Source: a virus
DNA length: 40,302 bases
Direction: 5' to 3' (one strand)
Virus record (IMG/VR): IMGVR_UViG_3300030419_007560
Coordinates: 1-40,302 of that record
Part shown: piece by piece, positions 18,901 through 33,900 of the stretch
Position numbering within the stretch: position 1 is the stretch's first letter
Layout: each line of letters opens with the position of its first letter
The notes under the pieces: generated by a model
Seen by the model: the letters and a program-made list of their open reading frames with translations, nothing else
Told to the model about the DNA's origin: nothing
Databases searched by the model: none
Translations under genes and position numbers: made by a program

Positions 18901-21900
18901 TAATGATATTGATATTGTAACCAATCTACCCGATACAGGAACTTATACTTGGTTAATACCTACTGACTCTACTATTGATGAGGATGATACTTACACTATT
19001 TTAATAGAAAAAATTAAAGATGGTAATGTAAATGGTTCAAGCAGTTTTACTTTTAATGTATCGCCTGCTAACTTTGGTTGTATGGATTTCAATGCATCAA
19101 ATTATTCAAATGAATACAACATACCTTGCAATGTTAATGGGATTGATAACGATTGTTGTGAATTTGATTATTGTCCTGATTATGGAAGATGTATAAACAG
19201 TACATCAACGGTTTGTACTGATGGTGGAACTGAATGTGAAGATTTAAATGTAGATGTATTTAAAGCACCTGGAATGAGTTTATGTAACTCATCAATTACA
19301 ATTGATTCATCAAATGAATATAATTCTACCCACTGTAATAAAGCAGGAACTTGTACTGGTACTTGTGCATTTAATCCAAGTATAATTAATTTCAACACCA
19401 ACGGTACAGCGTTATCAACAGATGAGGATGTGGATTTATCTTTTTCTTTTGATGTATTAGAAATGTCTGATGATTATGATGATGATGATTTAGGAGTTCA
19501 AACATTCACTATAACAGATACAGGTGGTTATATAGATGAAATATCTTCTACTGATACAACTGGTATAACAAGAACAAGTACTATAGAAGTTATAGAAAAC
19601 GCGTCTGGTACTGGTGGTGAATTTACAATTACAATTGGTAATTCTAATTTAGGTACTACAATTACAACTGCTGGTATAGGTGTTAGTGTTTTAAGTGATG
19701 ATGATGATTCAGTAATCTCTGTTAATTATTCTACTGATGAGAATAATACCGATACAACATGGACATCTACAATAGCCGTAATTGATATAGATGAATTAGG
19801 TACTGGTATGGAAGGATATGTTGATTGTAGTATTGTTACTGAATCATTTCCTGAAGATGACTTCACAATCGATGAGGATGAAAATACTAATACTTATAAG
19901 TGTATTCATAATACAACAAATGATAATTTTATATTTTATATAACAATTGATAGTAGATATATTAGTCCAGGAGATTTAGGAATATTAGAATATTACGGTA
20001 CTAATGTTTCTCAAAATAAAACATTATACAAACTTCATTTATATTATCAAAACGATACATCTGGTTGGGGTAGTGCTCAAATTATTACTAATACATATGT
20101 TCAACTCGTGGATATGTCAAATGATAATCCTTTAGAATTAACATCAACAATAAATAATAGAAATCCATCGGATGTGACAGCTACATCTCAATATTCTTCT
20201 GTTAATGGAGCTGGTACTAATGTTGAATTATATAGTACTGGAAATGATCCTGAAAATGGTGTATTAACATATGAGTGGATACAATTATCTGGAGGAGATA
20301 ATGATAGTTATTCTGTTACTATAAATAATTCTAATTCAGCTACTGCAAATTTTGATTCACCAGCTGTAACTCAATCTGGTAATATAAAATTAGATTTTCA
20401 ACTTACCATTACTGATGAAGTTGGTGGTCAAAGTACTGCTACAGTTAGTGTAGATGTTTATCCAATAATTGGTTGTTTGGCAAATAGTTGGGGTGGTGGT
20501 TACGCGTGTAATGATGATTGTACTAATTCTGATTCAGCTGACAATTGTACTGATGGTGTAACTCATCATGATGATTCTTACTGTAATGACACGAAATGTT
20601 GCAATGATAATGGTCATCTTGATGAAAGTAATCAATGTGATTGTAATCTTAATACTGATGGTGGAAGTTATGGTCATGGATTTTGTGGAACTCAAGATTT
20701 AGGTTTAAATAATGAAAATCAACCTCGATATACTTGTGACTTTTCCATAGATGATTGTAATGATTGTGGTTTAACAAATCAATATTTAAATGTATGTGGT
20801 AATCCTACAACTGATTGTCATATAACTTATGATTGGGGACAAGATCCAGATTTTTACTGTGAAAATGGAGTCGGTTCAATATGTGATTGTGAAGGAAATC
20901 AATGTGACGATTGTGGTGTTTGTGGTGGAGATGGATATACATCAAATACAAGTTTTAATACGGAAAATGGATTACAAGAATTTACTTCATGTGAAGATAC
21001 TGATGATTGTTTATTTATGGATTGTAGTACGGATTGTACACCAATAAGATTTGGTGGGTTAATACCAATATCAGTTCAATGGAATTATCCAACTTTAACT
21101 ATTACTGATAATTCTTTAAGTGATCCCAAATTACTTTCCGGTGTTGCAATGATGAGTAGCTTTGTATATATTGATGATTTTGAAGATTCAGCCTTACAAT
21201 TTCTTAATAATAATATTTTCTTTGTTCAAAATAGTCCTGGGACAGATCAGTGGAACCTGTGGGATATTTATGATGTGGGTATAGATAAAGAACCAATAGA
21301 CCCTATAAATGAAAGACCTATGATAGCAGTTTTTAATTCTAGTAATTTTAGAGAAGGTTTACATCCAATTCTTAATAAGAGTAACTTAACTGAATATATA
21401 GATAATATGGACGACCTTTTAAAAATAGCCATAAATAGTGGAACTGAAGGTGGTGCTTATTTAGATGATTGTAGTATCTGCTCTGAAGGAGATACTGGAG
21501 TAGTAGAAAATATAAAAGTTGAATGTAGGGGTTCACATTTGGATTGTGCTTGTAGATGTCCTGATGAAACACCTGATTATGATGGAAGTTGTTATGAATA
21601 TGGTGGAACGGGTAGTATTGATTTTAATGATAATTGTGGTCGTGATACTTGTGGAGTATGTGATGGTGATAATACAACTTGTTGGGGTTGTAAATTATCA
21701 GGAACTAATAATGACAGTAATATAAATGATTTTGGTGGGTATAGGAAAGTTTGTAATACACATGATAATATAAGCGGTGATGGTCATTGTACAAATGTAA
21801 TTGGTGAAGATGTAGACTGTAATTTTGATTGTACGGGAGGTAGTGGTACAGATGATACAACCTGTTGTACTTGGTCTGTAACATATTATTATGATGGTGA

Positions 21901-24900
21901 TGGTGATGGACTTGGTTGTCCATATGATTGTGATGATGCTTTAGAAGAAGGAATTGTTCCAGGATTAACATCATGTCCTGATTCAAATTTCCCAGAACCA
22001 CCAGAATATTGTATTAACGCATCGGGAGATTCACCTGCTGATACACCCGAAGATAATTATGTAGATACAGCTGGAGAAGCTGAAGATAATGCAACAAATT
22101 GTATTTGTGTAAATACTTGTGGTGATGATGGAGATGGATCTTGTTTGGATATATGTAATGTATGTTTAGGAACAGGTAATTCTTGTGCTGGATGTAACGA
22201 TGGAACTATTGGGGTTGGTAGTAGTCAACCTTTAAATTATCAAGCTTGGAATTTTGATTGTACAGAGCTTTATGGAGTTTGTTCTGATTTTGATGAAAAT
22301 AACCCTGGCATACCTGGTACTTGTAGTGCAGGTACGGGTAGTTGGAGTGATGAAACGGGTTTAAATTTTGGTAATACTTGTTACGGTCCAATGGATTGTC
22401 CATTATTTAATTCTTCTAATGCATGTTGTATACTACCTTCAATAACTGTCGGACATAGTGGAACTTACATTGATGGTTCTACTGTAACAATCACAATAGC
22501 TACAAACTTTGAATCATCTCAAGAAAAGAAAGTTGAATTATGGACTGGTGAATCACAAATAAAAACAATAGTTACTGGAAAAACAGATAATAATTCCATT
22601 ACTTGGACTGTACCTGATGATTTAGATGTTTATGATTCAACTAATTATTTTATACGAGTTACTGTTACAGACGGAAACCAAGTGGGTGCTTATGGTGACA
22701 GTTCTACATTTACTTTAGATTTAAGAGGATGTATGGTAGATGGAAATTGTAGAAATATTTTGGAAAATGATAGAGCAACTTATCAACCTGATGAAACTTG
22801 GTGTGGACAAGATTTATCAGTCTATGGTGGTGATACTATTGGAAATGATTGTAATGAAGTTTGTCACGCTGGTCCTTTTGAAGCAGGTACATTTGCATTT
22901 GTAGATGATTGTGGTGTTTGTTCTCAAGGTAATACTGATATTATTCCAAATTGTTATATAGATACCAATTGGCCTGATTTTGATGGGTATTATAATGGTG
23001 GTGAAAGTGGATGTAAAGAAATAAAAACTTATGATGCATTAACTGGTGTTGAATCAACTTTATCTTGTGGTGCTGTTAAAACATATACTTCGGGTTGTAC
23101 TGCTTATATTAGTTGGGATACTGAGTATGATACTACAGATTCTTCATCAATGAGTGATTGTGATACTTGTGATTATACAGAGGCACAGAAATTTGATGGG
23201 AGTACTAAACATGATGAAGTACATGTTTATCGTGATGTTCATTTAATATCAGATTTAGAAAATGTAGATGCTGATGCTGATGGGGGTGTGGATTTTACTT
23301 ATAGTCCTGTATTGACTTCATCTGATACATTTAAAATATATCGTGAAAATGTATATGATTGTGCTGGTACTTGTTTTGGAACTGCATATATTGATTCTGG
23401 ATTATCTGGAGATACAGAGTGTAATTCACTAACAGAAACACAGTGCACCACTGATGATTGTTATTGGAATGGTTATAATCTTGCGTGTGAAAAAATATGT
23501 GATGGAAATGGTTGTTATAATGATAGTCAAACTCATTGTCCACTTGGTGCAAGTAACCCAGATGGGGATGATACATTTGCAACTACAATAGATTGGTTGG
23601 GTGGATTTTCATTTGGTGGTTGTGTTATGGGAGAAGTTCCAACAAATTGGCCTTGTATGAAAGATTGTAATGATGACTGGGGTGGAAGTGCTTATTTAGA
23701 TTCTTGTGGTTTTTGTGTTGGTGGACAAACTGATAATAATAGTGAATGTGGTACAAGTCCTTGTGAATATGATTGGTCAAGAGATGAATTGTGTGATGTC
23801 TGTGAAGGCGAATGTGATGCAGCACCAAGTGCGTGTTTGACTAATGGAACTAAGATTGCTGTAGATGAAACAAATTGTCCAAGTGGGGAGGGTAATACTT
23901 GTTATAAATGGAATGACAATGGTCAAGATATTGGATGTTATGATTGTTTTGGTGAAAAAAATGGAACTGCTGTTTTTGATAATTGTGGAATTTGTTCTCC
24001 ACTTTCTCAAAATAATGATTATTATAAAGATTGTAATAATAAATGTCCTGGAGAAACTGGTTATTATTCACCTTGTTATAACGATACATCAACTTCATTA
24101 ACTTGTGGTCGTGATGCTTGTAATCAATGTAATGGAACTTCTTTTGATGGAACACCAACAGTATGGTCAGATTTTACTCTATCGGAAGGTGGAGCATCTA
24201 TTGGTATTAGTGCAACCCAAACAACAAATGCTACAAATTGTACAAACCCATATACATATAATTCAAGTTATTGTCCATTAGATAATGGTGTTGGTTGTAA
24301 TGGTGTATGTGATTCTGAACAAGTATTTGATGAATGTTATAATTGTAATGGTGATGCATATAATGTTAATTGTGTTGTTAGTGCACTTACTGATGATGAT
24401 AGTGATGGAGTATTAGACCTATGTGACGACATGGATTGTGCTGGTGTTTGTAGTAATGATTCAAGATTATCATCTGATGGTGGTATAGAAGGTGGTACAG
24501 CGTGTGATGATAATTATGGTTGGGATGTTCATGCTGAAACTCCTTCATGTACAATGTTATCCGTAATAAAAATAGAAAATCAATCTACTTGGGAATGGAA
24601 CACCTGTTGTTTAAATGATGTTACTTATTATGATGAATGTGACATATGTGGTGGAAGTGGATATACAACTTGGTATTACGATGGTGACGGAGATGGAGTT
24701 GGTTGCCCAGCATATGATTGTCCTCAAGAATTTTCTGTTTGTGATAATGGAGTTTGTATTGGTGGTACAAATAATGGTTTAGCTTGTATTACTGCTGATC
24801 CTGATTGTCCATTATATAATTGTCCTAATTTTGCTCCTCCAAATACATCAGTCTGTCCATATCATGAAGCTGATCTTACATCAAATGGATGGGTTAATGT

Positions 24901-27900
24901 AGCTGGTGAAACATCTCCTGCGAATTGTGATTGTGTTTATAATACTTTTGATGATTGTGTTGTTTGTAGAGAAACTGAGTGTTCATCTGATGACAGTCAA
25001 TGGAATGATATACCTTTAACAAATAATCCATGTGAAGAAGGTGAATATCCAATAAATTCAAATTGGAATACTTCTTGTTCTGGTTGTACGGATGAAACAG
25101 CTGCAAATTATGATGATAACAAAACAATAAATTATGGTTGTCATCCAGCTACACCAGTATTGTCTGCAGAAGTAGGAGATGATGAAACAACACAAATTAA
25201 TCTTTCTTGGACTTATGCAACTGTTGAAGGTGAAAATGAATCTTTTGTTACATTTGATGTTTATAGAAAACCTTCAGATGGTTCTTATGAATTAATAAGT
25301 GAAAATATAGGATATAGTGATGGTGGTGGAACACATCAAGATACAGCCCCATTACATAACACATCATATACATATAAAGTTGTAGTTAAAAATGAATTTA
25401 ATTCAACTGGTGTTGATTCAAATGAACCTTCAATAACAACTAATCATTTAAGTGGATGTATGACTTCTACCGCGTGTAATTATATGTGTGTTGATGGTAC
25501 TGATCCAAATTGGGGTGGTGGTTATACAACTTGTGATAGTGGTTCATTTGGTCCAGTTACCAATGACCCAGGGGGTATATGTGATTATACATCTTGTTGT
25601 AATAATCAAGGAACTTGGACTAGTGGAACACATTGTGATTGTGATGATACATATTGTGGTCAGGCTGGAACTGCTACAAATTTCAATACTGAACCACTTA
25701 ACACTTGTAATTTAAGTGTAGATGATTGTGGTAATTGTTCAGGTGATTGTAGTGGTACTCAAGGAACTGATTTAACTTGTGGTGAATCTGGGAATAATGT
25801 TAATTTTGCTGATTGTGCTTATTATTGTTGTGATGGTTCATGTAATGGTGATGACGCGTATTTAGATTCATGTGGTGTTTGTTCTGAAGGTGGTACTGGT
25901 ATAGATGCAAATAAATGTGGATCAAGTTTTGTTTATTCCGATCCAACAGCTAATATGAGTGGTAATGTTTGTGTTGCGGCTAATTTTGTAATTGGAAATA
26001 ATGATACCTCAAATTTCGATCATTGTGGTAAATGTGGTGGTAATAATGTTTGTGGTGGTACTATGTCCTATGGAACTACATATAGAGAATGTGGTACGGG
26101 TTGGAGTGGTTCTGATTTTGATTGTTCGGGTGTTTGTTTTGGAGACGCTGTTACAGATGATTGTGATTTATGTTCTGGTCAGGATGGTGCTTCTTGGAGT
26201 ACTTCATGTAGTTGTGTTAATCCAACTTATTCAATAGCTTGTGCAAATGACATACATAGTTGTTTGGGTGATTATGCATATAATTGGGGTGAAGATTGTG
26301 ATGGTAATTGTCCAAGTGTGGGAAGAACAATAGTTAATGCATGGCAGAGTACTTATTATGGATATGGTACTCCTCATAATCAAAGTGGTGGTGGTGTGAA
26401 TATTTGTACCAACACTAATACACCAGCTCAATGGTGTCCTGAAGATTTAAGTTATTTGGATTCTGATGGTAAAGATTTTTGTAATCAATGTTATCCAACT
26501 GACGATGGAAATTGTGGAGGAACTGGATGTGAGTTTTGTTTACCAAATGGTACAAACTCAACGACTTGTGATAGTTGTTCGGATTGTGCTGGAGTTGCTA
26601 ATGGTAATGCTCGTCTTGATAGTTGTGGTGTTTGCGTGGGTGGAATGACTGGAAATGCATGTCCAAATGGAGTTGTTGGTAATATAGTGTGTACAGATTT
26701 AGGAAATAGTTATTATAAAGATTGTAATAATGAATGTACTGAAGCTGGACATGATTTAATAGTTAGTCTTGCGTCATCACTTGGTGTGGATTATTCAAGT
26801 TTTGATACATGGCTTATTGGAGATAATAGTGGTACTAATCCAGGTTATGGTGATGCTATTGTAGATGGTTGTGGGAATTGTGTTTATGGAACTACATTTT
26901 GTACTGCAGCACAAAACACTTGTCATGGTAATACTCCTGAAACTTGTACTGAACAAGAGGGAGTTTGTCATTACAATTACGCGGACAAAGGATGTGGTTG
27001 TAATAATGATGGTAGTTCAGACGCTGCTCCTGTCATATATTATTCCGATCAAGATAATGATGGTGTAGGTTGTTGTTATACAGAACTTTTTTCATCACAT
27101 TTTATTTGTGAGGGTGGTAGAGGTGACATAGAAACTGCTAGGACTCATGGTCAAACACTGGGTGAAGTTCAAACTTCAACTGGACTTGATTATTGGGTAG
27201 TTGGTTGTTCAGAAAATTTAAGTGGTGTTGCTTGTATTTGTGATACTGTATTAAAATATGTAGATGATTGTGGTGAGTGTGTCGATAGAGAAGGTATTTG
27301 TACTGATTCAGAGGGCACTGTATTAGATTATTCAAATTCAGATGATTGTTTAACTAATGTTAATAATGAGGGAATAATAGGAACAGAAGAATGGACTGTT
27401 ACTGGTACTGAACCAGATGGTTCTCCTGGTTTTAGAGATGTTTGTGGACAATGTCCTAGAACTGAAACAGCTGTATTTGATGGAGAATTTCATTCAGATG
27501 GTGTTTGTACTAATGGTACATGTACTTATGGTAGAATTGATGAGTCTTGTCCAACCACATTAGATAGTGAATGTAATACAATCAATCTCTCTTATGGTTC
27601 AACTTGTGATGGTGATATGATTAATGGTGTATGTAATGGAACTACGGGTGGAGTTGGAGAAAATTGGGATTGTGCACAAGTTTGTATAAAACATAATCTT
27701 AGTGATTTGGGTGATGCTGAAATGGATGATTGTTCTGATTGTTATTGTTTTATAGGGGGACATTCATATACTTTAATAACAAATGGGGCTAAATGTGAAA
27801 TACAAGAAAATGGTACTAATCCAGATAAACTGAATTATAATATGGATTGTAATGGTTACTGTCATGAACATATAGATAGTTTAGAACCATTTACAGGAAA

Positions 27901-30900
27901 AGCTTTTGTAGATAATTGTGGTTTTTGTTCAGGTGGTAATACTATTTTTGTTGAAAATTGGGCATATGATTGTGTTAATGATTGTTTTGGGTTAACTTGG
28001 GATTCTATTTTCGGTGTGGTTTCAACTCAAGAAGTAAATTCAAATAAAGTGATAAGGTTTCTTGAAACTGATGATGAACTTGATTTTAGCTCTACATTAA
28101 TTGCTGATGATTGGATTAATATAACTTTTTCAGTAAATTCACAACTTAATGGAAATTATAAAATTTATCAATTACATGTAGGAACGGGTTTTGATGTTTT
28201 ACATAATTGGGAAAATCAAATTAATAATATTAATGATACAGTAACTATCAAAAAATTCAATAATCAATGTGGTGAATTAACAAATTGGGGTGGTGAACCT
28301 TGTAATAATCTTTATCCATTAGATGCACCAGCGAATCCAAATCAAGGTGAAGCTTTTGTAAATCAATGTGGTTATTGTGTAGATGGTGATACTGGAACAC
28401 CCTCAATTGTAACATATGATGATGTATGGGGAACAGCTGGTGCTGGATTACAAGATGATATATTAGTTCCATATGGTCAAGATTGTTTTGGTGTTTGTAA
28501 TGCTGCTGCACCACATACTACTTATAATTGTTCTAATCAAGGATGGAAACCAACTGTTGATTGTGGTCCTTATTCTGATGAATGTCGAGAAGATGGTGTA
28601 TGTCTTGATTTAGGTGCTGTTTTAGATACTTGTCAAGTATGTTCTGGTGGTGCTACTGGTATTGGTGTAAATGTTGATATAGATAGTTGTAATAATTGTT
28701 TTGGTGGTTGTTCGGGTACAAGTGGAGATAATGCATCTTGTAGTGGTATGGGTGTATCTGAAACTTTTTATGCTTCTCACGATGGTTATGTACATTACGC
28801 TGATTGTGATTTTTATTGTTGTGATGGTATTTGTGATAATTTAACCACTGAGGCTCATTTAAGTGGTACTTGTGATACTATTTGTGTAAGTGGTAATACT
28901 GGACTTAATCTTATTACAATTGATGAAAGTCATACACCAAGAATGGAATATAGTTCACAAAATGATTTAGGATATGGACCATTTTATGCTCATGCCTATA
29001 CATTAGTAGCTGGTTGTGCAGATCCATTAGCTTGTACTGATAATGAAATAACAGATCGTTATACCACTCCTCTTTTTACATCAACTGATGATGAACTTGT
29101 ATATTTAGGAAATACATATTATGTTTATGTAGAACATGATGGTTCTGGAGATGAATATGCAGATTGTGAAGGTATCTGTGGTGGAACTAATATTATAGAT
29201 GATGTGTGTGGTGTATGTGTACCAGCATCAGGAAATCCAGAGAATGATTGTAATTGTTGTCCAAATGATTCTGAATATACTCATAATGAAGCTAACCTTT
29301 CTTGTAGAGGATGTAAGGATCCAAATGCTGAAAATTATAATTACAAACCTGGTGCTTTTCCTGGTTCAACTCAATGTACTGATTGTAATGGAGATCCAAC
29401 AGATTGTACAATTGATTTTGGTTGTAGTTATGGAACAATAACAAATGTTTCAATAGCTAATCTTAATAATGTTGGACAATATGCAAGTGATGATTCTGTA
29501 ATTCATGAGGGTAATACATATACAATTACTTGGGATTCATTTGATTTACAGGAGGGAGATAGTACTGAAGAAGTTAATATTATACTTCGTTTAAATCCAC
29601 TTGAAGATACTCCTGACGATTTTCCTATTGCATCAGAAGTTATGGATGATTTATCGGGATTACAAAGTTATGAATGGACATCACCTACTAACTTTGCAGC
29701 TGGAGATGATACAAATTATGTAATTCATATTGAAAAAAATCAAGAAAAGAGAGTATATGGACAATCATCTATATTAGAACTCGTATCAACTACATTTGGT
29801 TGTACTAATGAAAATACGGATAATTATAATTCAAATGCAAATATAGATGATTACACTGAATGTACTTCGGGTGATGACACCACTTGTTGTCAATGGAATG
29901 GTTGTATGGATGTTTGTGCAAATAATAATTCTCAAACAGGTTATAATCAACCATGTCTAACCGATCATGGACATAATTGTAATAATGATCCAGGTGATGT
30001 TTGTACATTTAATACTCCGGGAATAATATCAATTACTCCTTCTGTTTGGATCGTTGAACCTGGAGGAGAAATAAGTGCTGTACTTGTGACGAATAATAAT
30101 GAATGTAATGATAGTTCAATTACTTGGAATCAAATATCTGGACCAGAGGGTGTAGAGATAGACATTACTAATGGTGTTAAAAATCCTATATTTACATTTC
30201 CAGATTATACGAATGGAACATATGTATTCCAAGTTTCTGTAACTAATGGTGCAACTTCACCATATTCTGAAACGGTAGATTCTGAAGATATAACTCTATA
30301 TACAAACAATATACCAACTATAGACAGCGTAACTGCAAATGATTCATCATCACCATCTATCGTTGATATAACAGATGGTTCAGCAACAAATGTAACTTTA
30401 AGTGTTACAGCTACAGATGTTGATACTAATGAATTTACACAAGATGATTTAACATATGAATGGGAAAGAACAGATCCTAATTTTATAGCTTATCCTATAA
30501 GTATAGCTGATAATACATTATTTGAAACTACATTTTCAATGCCGGATTTAAATTTAAGTGATTGGGATACTCCAGCGAATAGAACATTTACATTTAATAT
30601 TACAGTAGATGATGGATTAGAACATGATGAAGATACAGTAAATGTCATTGGTTTAATAAATGAACAAACTTGTACTAATCAACATGCTAGTAATTATGTA
30701 AGCACATGTGATGATTCGAGTTATTTAGCTTATGGTCATATTTGTACTGATAATCAAACTTGTTTATTTACTCCACATCCAGTATTAGTAGTCAGTGATA
30801 CATCACCACCTGAAACACCAGAATCAGGTACACCAGAAAGTACAATAACTATAACTTATCCTGATTCTTTACCATGGCCATCGGAACTTGATACAAATGG

Positions 30901-33900
30901 ACCGGATTTATATACAATAACAGCGACATATACAGTGACTATTGTAGATGCAAGTGGAAATTTAAAATTTGCAAATTATTGTGATTCTAATTGTCAAGAT
31001 TCAGAATTAACATGGACAGTTCCATATGTAGAAGCTGTACCATCTGATGTAGCATATACTGTTAAATTGGAAATAATAAATTCTCAAGGAGAATCTGCTT
31101 ATGTTGAACAAGGTTTAAATGTATATGATGTCGATGTATATGGTTGTACTGATTCTAATGCTCAAAATACTGATTGTCAAGAAGGATATTATCCATCTGA
31201 TCCATATTCATCAGAATGTCCTGGTGTTGGATGTTGTGGTTCTAATGTAACAATTAATACAAATTCTGAAGGTAATAATATATGTGAATATAGACCAAGT
31301 GTACCTACTAATTTTACTGCAACTGCTAATACAGATCCAAATTGGGATGTAAAAAAATTAAATTTATCATGGGATAATGTTACTACTAATATAAATGGTG
31401 ATGCTATATCTGGTGTTCGTTATGATTTAATAAGAACAACTGGTGGTGATACGACACTACTTTCTGATACATTTGAAACATCATTTACTGACATTGGATT
31501 AGGAAACTATAATACACAATATTCTTATAAAGTTATAGCAAAACATACGCCAGGTAGTTATGATTCTCATTGGTATTCTGAAGATGCAACTACAACTGGA
31601 ACTACAAATGTTAATCAACCACCAACTTTAACAATGCCAGCTGAACAACATGGAGTTGAGGGAACTAATGTTAATCTTAATGCTACAGCTGAAGATCCTG
31701 ATGGTTTTTCACTTACTTATGAATGGACAACAGAAGAAGGTGTAACTTTATCAGATACTGATATTGAAGATACATCTTTAACACTACCGTCATTACCTGA
31801 TGATTCAGATGTTGTATCATACGATGTTACATTATTGATAACTGATGAAGCTGGTGGAACAGATACTGATAATGTTACCGTAAATAATTATCCAATATGG
31901 TGTACTGATGCATCAGCTGATAATATAAATTCAGCATCAGTTACAGGTGAAGAAACATATAGTTTATCGACAGCGTGTCCACTGGTAAATGGTTACCAAA
32001 ATTGTTGTACATATCAGGTACAAAACTTTACAGCTACATTTGATAATCAATGTGGGGAAGATTATACGCAAATATTAGATGGTTGTCAATATCATGTTGA
32101 TTTTACTTGGACTGATTTTGCAGCTAACACTAATGGATATACAATATATGAAAGTAGAGATAGTGGGGTGAATTGGTCTGTCATTGGAAATTTATCAGCT
32201 GGAACAACTACTCATACAATACCAATTATTGATGATTGGAATGAAACACGACAATATAAAATTACAAGTTTTAATGTATTGAATATGGAAAGCACTGATT
32301 CAGATATTCAAGATGTTTTAATTTTAGGTCAACCTATTGAAGCCTGTAATGCTACAAATGCATGTAATCATGAACCTGATTGTGAGTTGAGTAGTTTTGT
32401 TTGTTACAACACACCTGGTTTATGTAATCCAACAGATTGTACTAATAATCAAACTGATGGTTGTCAAGGAGATGATAATAGTGGTAATGGATTTGGTGAT
32501 AACACTGGTCCTCACATTGTTAATGATTGTGATGTTTGTATTGGTCCAACAACATATCCTATAATTGATGTAGATGAAGATGGAACACAAATGACTGACT
32601 TTACTCCTTATCCAACTTTAACCATAACATCATATGGAAATGGAACTGGAACAACAGAAACAAGATATTTAACTCGAGGTCAAGATTGTGGTGGTCGTTG
32701 TACTGTAGATGAGGGTTTTGATGGAGTTTGTCCACAAGATGCGGGTGCTAATGTATGTGGTTTAGATGGTTGTTCTGTATGTGATGGTGAATCAAGTTAT
32801 TCTGTTGAAAATGAATGTACTTATGAAGTAGATTCTAATGAAGATGGACTTTTAGAAGGAACTTGGGATGATGGTGGATATTGTCCTGGAGCTCCAACAC
32901 CAACATATACTCTTACAAATTATGATTGTGATAATGTTTGTTTTGGTGGTGCAACTATAGATGATTGTGGATATTGTTGTGGTGGAACTACTGGTGTACC
33001 TTGTTCTTCATGGACAAATGAAACAACTTATCAAGGAGTATATGATTGTTATGGTGTATGTTTTGGAACATCATATTATAATGATGGGTGTTTAGATCAA
33101 GGTTTACAGATATGTATAGAAGGAACAACTGGAAATTTAACATCATACAATATAGTTGATATAAGAAGTCATGATGGAACTTTACCAGCTGAAGTAACTG
33201 GATTTGAAGTACATAGTGATAACACTAATGGTAATAATGGTTTATCACCAACTTGTGCTATTTCATCAACACCCGGTTGTTACTATTCTGTAACTATACA
33301 ACATAGTATGGATTGTAATGGTGTATGTAATGGAACTGCATTTATAGATGACTGTGGTATATGTTCAGGTGGAACTACGGGTGTTGCTCCGAGTTGTAAC
33401 TGTGGTGGTGGAAATAATTCTGCTTGTACTACTTATTTAGATAATGGTACTTGTGGAAATGGAACTTATGATACTCCAACTTCTGGTATAATTGATGATT
33501 GTAATAATTGTTTTGGTGATGGATTTGTGGGTTATTGTGGTGATGGAAATTGTAACGATATGGATTGTAGAAATACATTATCTGGTTGTGGTGGGAGTCA
33601 TGAATTAGATACAAATGATGTATGTTGTGATCCAATAACATGGGATTGTGGTGATTATTGTCCTGGTAATCTAAATTATTGGCCAACAGTAGATAGTACA
33701 GATTTTAGTTATATATGTAGCGATGGTTCTGGTACTGGTTGTGATTGTAATGATGTATGTGGTGGAGGAAATACTGAAGGAACTACTGGTTTGGAAGCTT
33801 ATATAGATGATTGTGGTTGTTGTGTAGGTGGAACTACAAATGAAACAACAACATGTTGGTCTGGTTATCCCACTAATTCAGAGGGACTTTCAAATACTGG

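Noticed and set aside
21372-24158. His/Tyr/Leu/Asn-rich ORFs on the - strand within the 6060-aa gene
   Set aside because: Their odd composition is the antisense of repeated Asp, Cys, Gly and Asn codons. They have no motifs and no ribosome sites.
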